A DNA stretch of 22,601 nucleotides, from positions 3,567 through 26,167 of the forward strand of contig NMRA01001337.1 of NCBI GenBank assembly GCA_002633005.1. The letters are read 5' to 3'. The notes below the pieces were generated by a model. It worked only from the letters and a program-made list of their open reading frames with translations, made no database searches and had not been told where the DNA came from. Shown in pieces: positions 19,323 through 22,601 of this stretch. Made by a program: the position numbers and the translations under genes. Positions within the stretch are counted from its first letter, which is position 1. Every line of letters starts with the position of its first letter. Origin of the DNA: Phoronis australis. Taxonomy: Eukaryota; Phoronida; Phoronidae.

Positions 19323-19786
19323 CTGTGGGAAGAGAAAGGAGTAACAAAGCTTCTCTATGATACAGCTTGAAGTGGCTTTAAAATGTCACTGAATCTGGAA
19401 CAAATATTGAAATGTGAATAATTAAGTACTCCAGATTGGGTCAAAAACGTTATCCCTGTTGTTCAAAAATATATGGTGACTGCTCTACAGTTTCACATAA
19501 AATTAAATAATTACTATTTTCAGAAACCAAGGGTGTATATAATAAGCATTGCATAAAACTGTGTCTTTATTTTTTATTCGGAGCCATAACAATTCTTTAA
19601 ACGCATCACTTGTCTGAAAAATATACAAGCTTTTTGAGACAACTTCAAACCTTTGTTACCCATTTTCAAGCCTTTTAATTTTGATACTTTCAGCAATTTG
19701 AAACTCCGATTACAGGTTCATGGGTCTGTCAAGAATACTTCTAGTCTAAGGTTGAGAGAACTGTTTCTCAGACTTTTAAATTTCTT
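19323..19786. other. No gene seen
   Basis: AT-rich sequence between the minus-strand exon and the retroelement. No reverse transcriptase or protease sequence precedes the integrase, so the element's 5' end lies near 19787. Confidence 0.5.
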
Positions 19787-19795
19787 CTAATTGTC

Positions 19796-21051
19796 TACAA
19801 GGGACAACGGATTGTGATTCCGCAAGTGATGCGTTCCATAGCACTAAAGGTCTTACATGCCGCGCATCAGTGCAGTGTGAAGACAAAACAGCTGGCCAGA
19901 GATTTGATGTTTTGGCCTGGAATGAACTCCCAAATTGAAGACATGGTTGGTAAATGTTCCGTATGCCAGGAAAACCGCAACAGTAACCAGAAGGAACCGT
20001 TGATGCCAACCCCGATTCCCACCAGGCCATGGGAACATGTCGCCATGGGCTTGTTTGATTACAATGGCACAAAGTATGTCATAGTCGTAGATTATTATTC
20101 AGATTTTTTTGAGTTTGAGCCAATGCAGTTCACCACAGGACAGAGGATAATACAGCAAGCTAAGAAATGGTTTAACTGTCATGGAATCCCAGAGAAGCTG
20201 ACTAGTGACAATTTGCCACCTTTCAACAGGTTTGAATGGAAAGCCTTTGCGTCAAACTATGGTTTTGTCCATAACCTCATTTCACCCACATATAGCCAGG
20301 CAAATGGTATGGTGGAGAAAGCAGTTGGAATTGCCAAGAATCTGTTAAGGAAGTGTGAAAATGGAAATCTTTACTTAGGGTTGCTCCAGTTGAGAAATAC
20401 CCCCAGAGACAATACAGGGTCACCCGCACAGAGGTTGTTTGGTAGGCGTACCAGAACCAAATTGCCAACAGCTCCATTGAAGCTACAGTTGGAAGTCCGC
20501 CCACCAGAGCAAGTCAGGCAACAGTTATTCCAGGACCGACATGTTCGTGCCAAATCATACTTCGATAGGAATGCCAAGCCGTTGTAGCAAATTCCACCTG
20601 AGTCAACCATCCGAGTGAGAGCAGGAAGCAAGTGGAAACCTGCACAACTGATGCCTACTGACAACGCAAGCATGAACCCCAGGTCATACAATGTGAAACT
20701 CCCGAGTGCACACATCACAAGAAGGAACAGGCGACACTTACTACCAGCGAGGGAACAGGACATTTACAAACCACCGCAGCTGGAGTTCGACGACCCCACA
20801 CAACCAGCTACGTTCGACAGTACCCCAGAGTGCCTACCCAAGAGCACATGCCCCATCCCTTACAACCACCAGTGTTTCATGGGCCTCAGTCACCACCCAC
20901 ACCCCAGTCACTACCCAGCCCCCCTATTGTTCCACTTAGTGCGAACACTGGTATTGGTAGACCCACTGTAATAACTAGATCAGGTCGCAGTTCCCAAGTA
21001 CCGTCTAAGTATAAGGAATTTCGTCCAGTAGATAAGCATTTACACTGTTAG
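19796..21051 (+). pseudogene. Gypsy pol remnant: integrase with lesions
   Basis: An open stretch ends at TAG 20585-20587. Counting from the GTG at 19814, the zinc finger has H15, H18, C48 and C51. The catalytic core keeps D132 and E168, 35 residues apart, but the first catalytic Asp is a Gly (residue 79, codon GGC at 20048-20050). The usual SDNG phrase is SDNL. After the TAG the same frame continues through a basic tail to about 20820. A frame change then moves the conserved pol end (TRSGRSSQVPSKYKEF) into another frame, ending at TAG 21049-21051. The enzyme would normally insert element cDNA into the host genome; this copy cannot. The truncated start has no ATG of its own. Confidence 0.85.
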
Positions 21052-21273
21052 TTTAGATTCAACAGGTATTGAAGTAAGTTGTTAAATCTGAGTAGTTTCT
21101 TCAGATTGCTTTTGTTGGGAGACATCACTCGTTTCTTACCCCATTTGCTTTGTATAAGTGAGACGTGATTTTTTTTCGCTCTTCTAGTCATGTTTAGCAC
21201 ACTGCTGATAACACGTTTACCTTACGTAGTCACATTTATTTTTTGTTCACACCAGTACATTGTTTTTTTCTGT

Positions 21274-21284
21274 AGAAGAAAAGG
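21274..21284 (+). promoter_or_regulatory. Polypurine tract
   Basis: AGAAGAAAAGG lies directly before the TGTT start of the LTR. This is the position and composition expected for the plus-strand primer of reverse transcription. Confidence 0.7.
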
Positions 21285-21486
21285 TGTTATGTATAGCGCC
21301 ACCCGGCGTCGAATACAGTAGTATCTAACACGGACACGAGTTGTCTCTTGTCTCTTCAGCTTCGGCCTTTCCTGCGTATATGACAAAGGTGAATAAATAC
21401 GGTCTTGTTCAATCGACCAAACCCCACAGTTTTCCCTGATCAGTGGGGTTGTGACGTCATCTAGTTTAGTGGGAATGTTCACAACA
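21285..21486 (+). repeat. Probable 3' LTR (about 202 bp)
   Basis: Starts TGTTATGTATAGCGCC just after the polypurine tract and contains AATAAA at 21392-21397 for transcript end formation. It is proposed to end at CACAACA (21486), which gives matching TGTT/AACA termini. The right end is inferred from these termini. Without a second LTR or a visible target-site duplication it could be misplaced by some tens of bases. Confidence 0.6.
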
Positions 21487-21938
21487 TGATCAGAAAACTC
21501 ATCGGATCGGCGTCAGATCATTGACTTGAACATTAATTAAACTAAGACTTGCTGTTCATTATTTTGCTCATCATTTCATAATGTTTAACTTGTTTTACAA
21601 CACTTTCTTTCCTGATGGTAGGCATGTGTGTAAAACATTGGGCAGCATGCATGCTGTGTTGGGCAGTTTGTCACGCTGAAAGTCAGTCTGATTCAAGTGC
21701 TTTGCAGACTTGCACAACTTGCAGATCCATAGGTCCTGTTAATCGATCCACTAATTTGGAAATTAAGACCATATTGACTTATGAATTTTTTGTCAAAATC
21801 CACTGATTGTTAAAAGTGCCTATCTTTAGTGTAGAAAATGCTAAGAGAGTGAACGTGCTCAAACTAGCTTGTGTAGCAACACGAGATGTTTAAAGAACAA
21901 ATCCGTGTCTGGAGTTTTAACTTCTTTTTTATTTGCAG
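21487..21938. other. No gene seen; probable intron
   Basis: AT-rich, with a 63-codon plus-strand frame at 21615 that has no domain or splice support. It ends in the pyrimidine tract of the exon at 21939. Confidence 0.4.
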
Positions 21939-21995
21939 GGAAAATACAGTGTCAGAATTTTTGTGAGGAAGCCTGGTTTCAAGTCACAGGATGAT
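21939..21995 (+). CDS. Candidate internal exon, 57 nt
   Basis: A strong acceptor (CTTTTTTATTTGCAG) and a donor (GATGAT then GTAAGG) enclose exactly 19 codons. Read from the first base, the frame gives GKYSVRIFVRKPGFKSQDD without a stop. The second frame stops near the end. The length is a multiple of three, so the exon is symmetrical and could be skipped. The gene must extend to the right of the window and probably upstream across the gypsy insertion. The family is not recognised. Confidence 0.45.
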
Positions 21996-22601
21996 GTAAG
22001 GATTTTTCTTTGTTTTCCCCATGTTGGCTAATGTTCATTATTTCTGGATTAGTTAAATTGCTGAATAAAAGACTTTACCCTTGCCAGCCTTCGAAAGTTT
22101 GAAGCGCGCTTTAATGTCCATTTTCAAAGACGAAAAGGATTGCTGATGTTGACGCTTTTCAAGTATAAATGCTTGCTACATTGCTGCATCAGTATGCCAA
22201 ATTTTGTCAAATGTTTGGTGACAGCTAAACAGTGCTAATCATGCCAACTATAAGGTAAACTTTTCTTGTAATTTTTAATCTGGTTGATAAAATGGTCAAA
22301 ATGAACTTGTAGTTATTGCACAATACACTTCAATATGCTATACCAAATGACGTCTGGATTATTGGGAGCAACGTTGTTTGAGCTTGGTGTGAAAATTTAA
22401 ATAAGGTACACTCAGAAAGTTTATGATATTGGCCGAGTATAAATAATATTGGCCAAGCATAAATAATATAGGCCTATCTTAATAGTATTCATGTCGTGAA
22501 CACATCCACTAAAACAAGAAACTGAAGGAACACCGCATTTATCCACCTTCACTCTTATCAGGCTTCTATTGTGAGTCAGCATGCGTGAATAATTGGCTGA
22601 T
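21996..22601. other. Probable intron; no further exon seen
   Basis: AT-rich sequence after the donor at 21996, with no other convincing exon before the window ends. Confidence 0.4.
22426..22482. repeat. 20-bp short tandem repeat, 2.5 copies
   Basis: Two 20-bp units (22426-22445, 22446-22465) of the form ATATTGGCCRAGYATAAATA, followed by a partial third ending in the palindrome AGGCCT. Confidence 0.8.

Larger units (their letters stand above)
19787..21486 (+). mobile_element. Ty3/gypsy retrotransposon, 5'-truncated
   Basis: Holds the integrase end of pol, a spacer, a polypurine tract and one LTR, in that order. The 5' LTR, gag, protease and reverse transcriptase are absent, and no second LTR was found in the window. 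The integrase type (HHCC finger, DD35E core, pol C-terminus with TRSGR) is close to the K02A2.6-like, possibly Mag-lineage, group. The copy is inactive because of the truncation and several coding lesions. Confidence 0.85.

Noticed and set aside
19776-20763. Minus-strand open frames of 61 to 130 codons under the integrase
   Set aside because: They are antisense to a clear gypsy integrase and have no domain of their own.
1-22601. CRISPR arrays, operons, or a defence-type gene cluster
   Set aside because: The sequence is animal genomic DNA with introns and retroelements. No regularly spaced repeats or clustered functionally linked genes are present.

Overview
This is a piece of animal genomic DNA. 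The genes have splice sites and polyadenylation signals, there are no bacterial operons, and the retroelements are of metazoan type (a Ty3/gypsy element and a jockey/CR1/L2-like LINE). The one complete protein gene is an intron-free TRIM ORF with RING, two B-boxes, coiled coil and NHL propeller. That architecture is heavily expanded in marine invertebrates such as echinoderms, hemichordates, amphioxus and molluscs. The marked allelic divergence seen inside the assembly also fits such an animal. I cannot name the species.

Layout. 1-484: 3' part of a THAP zinc-finger gene, minus strand, running off the left edge. 485-4514: mostly non-coding, with two short direct duplications flanking single-N gaps. 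4515-6330: AT-rich stretch with decayed open frames, the best on the minus strand at 5506-6330. 6377-8332: TRIM-NHL gene, with a splice acceptor just before its ATG and a poly(A) signal at 8771. 8785-10400: no firm gene. 10403-11142: broken LINE reverse-transcriptase fragment running into a TGTA microsatellite (11143-11345). 11346-13850: mostly empty, with a possible tRNA-like promoter and a possible terminal exon on the minus strand. 13855-17386: a roughly 500-bp tandem repeat, nested in a 1.65-kb direct duplication around an N. This carries a CCAAT/NRF-1 promoter-like segment in each copy. 18440-19322: another duplication around an N and a good minus-strand exon. 19787-21486: 5'-truncated Ty3/gypsy element with a broken integrase and a 3' LTR. 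21939-21995: a likely 57-nt plus-strand exon.

The strongest unexpected result concerns the assembly. All four N characters sit at or near the junction of two almost identical direct copies (about 60, 285, 400 and 1,650 bp). The copies differ by SNPs and small indels. The simplest reading is that overlapping contig ends or two haplotypes were laid end to end instead of merged, so these are probably false duplications. The window would then be about 2.4 kb shorter in reality.

I see no evidence for a new multi-gene system. The genes are unrelated neighbours among retroelement debris. The TRIM protein is a probable ubiquitin ligase and the THAP protein a probable DNA-binding factor. The remaining candidates are single exons or decayed frames whose families I could not identify.
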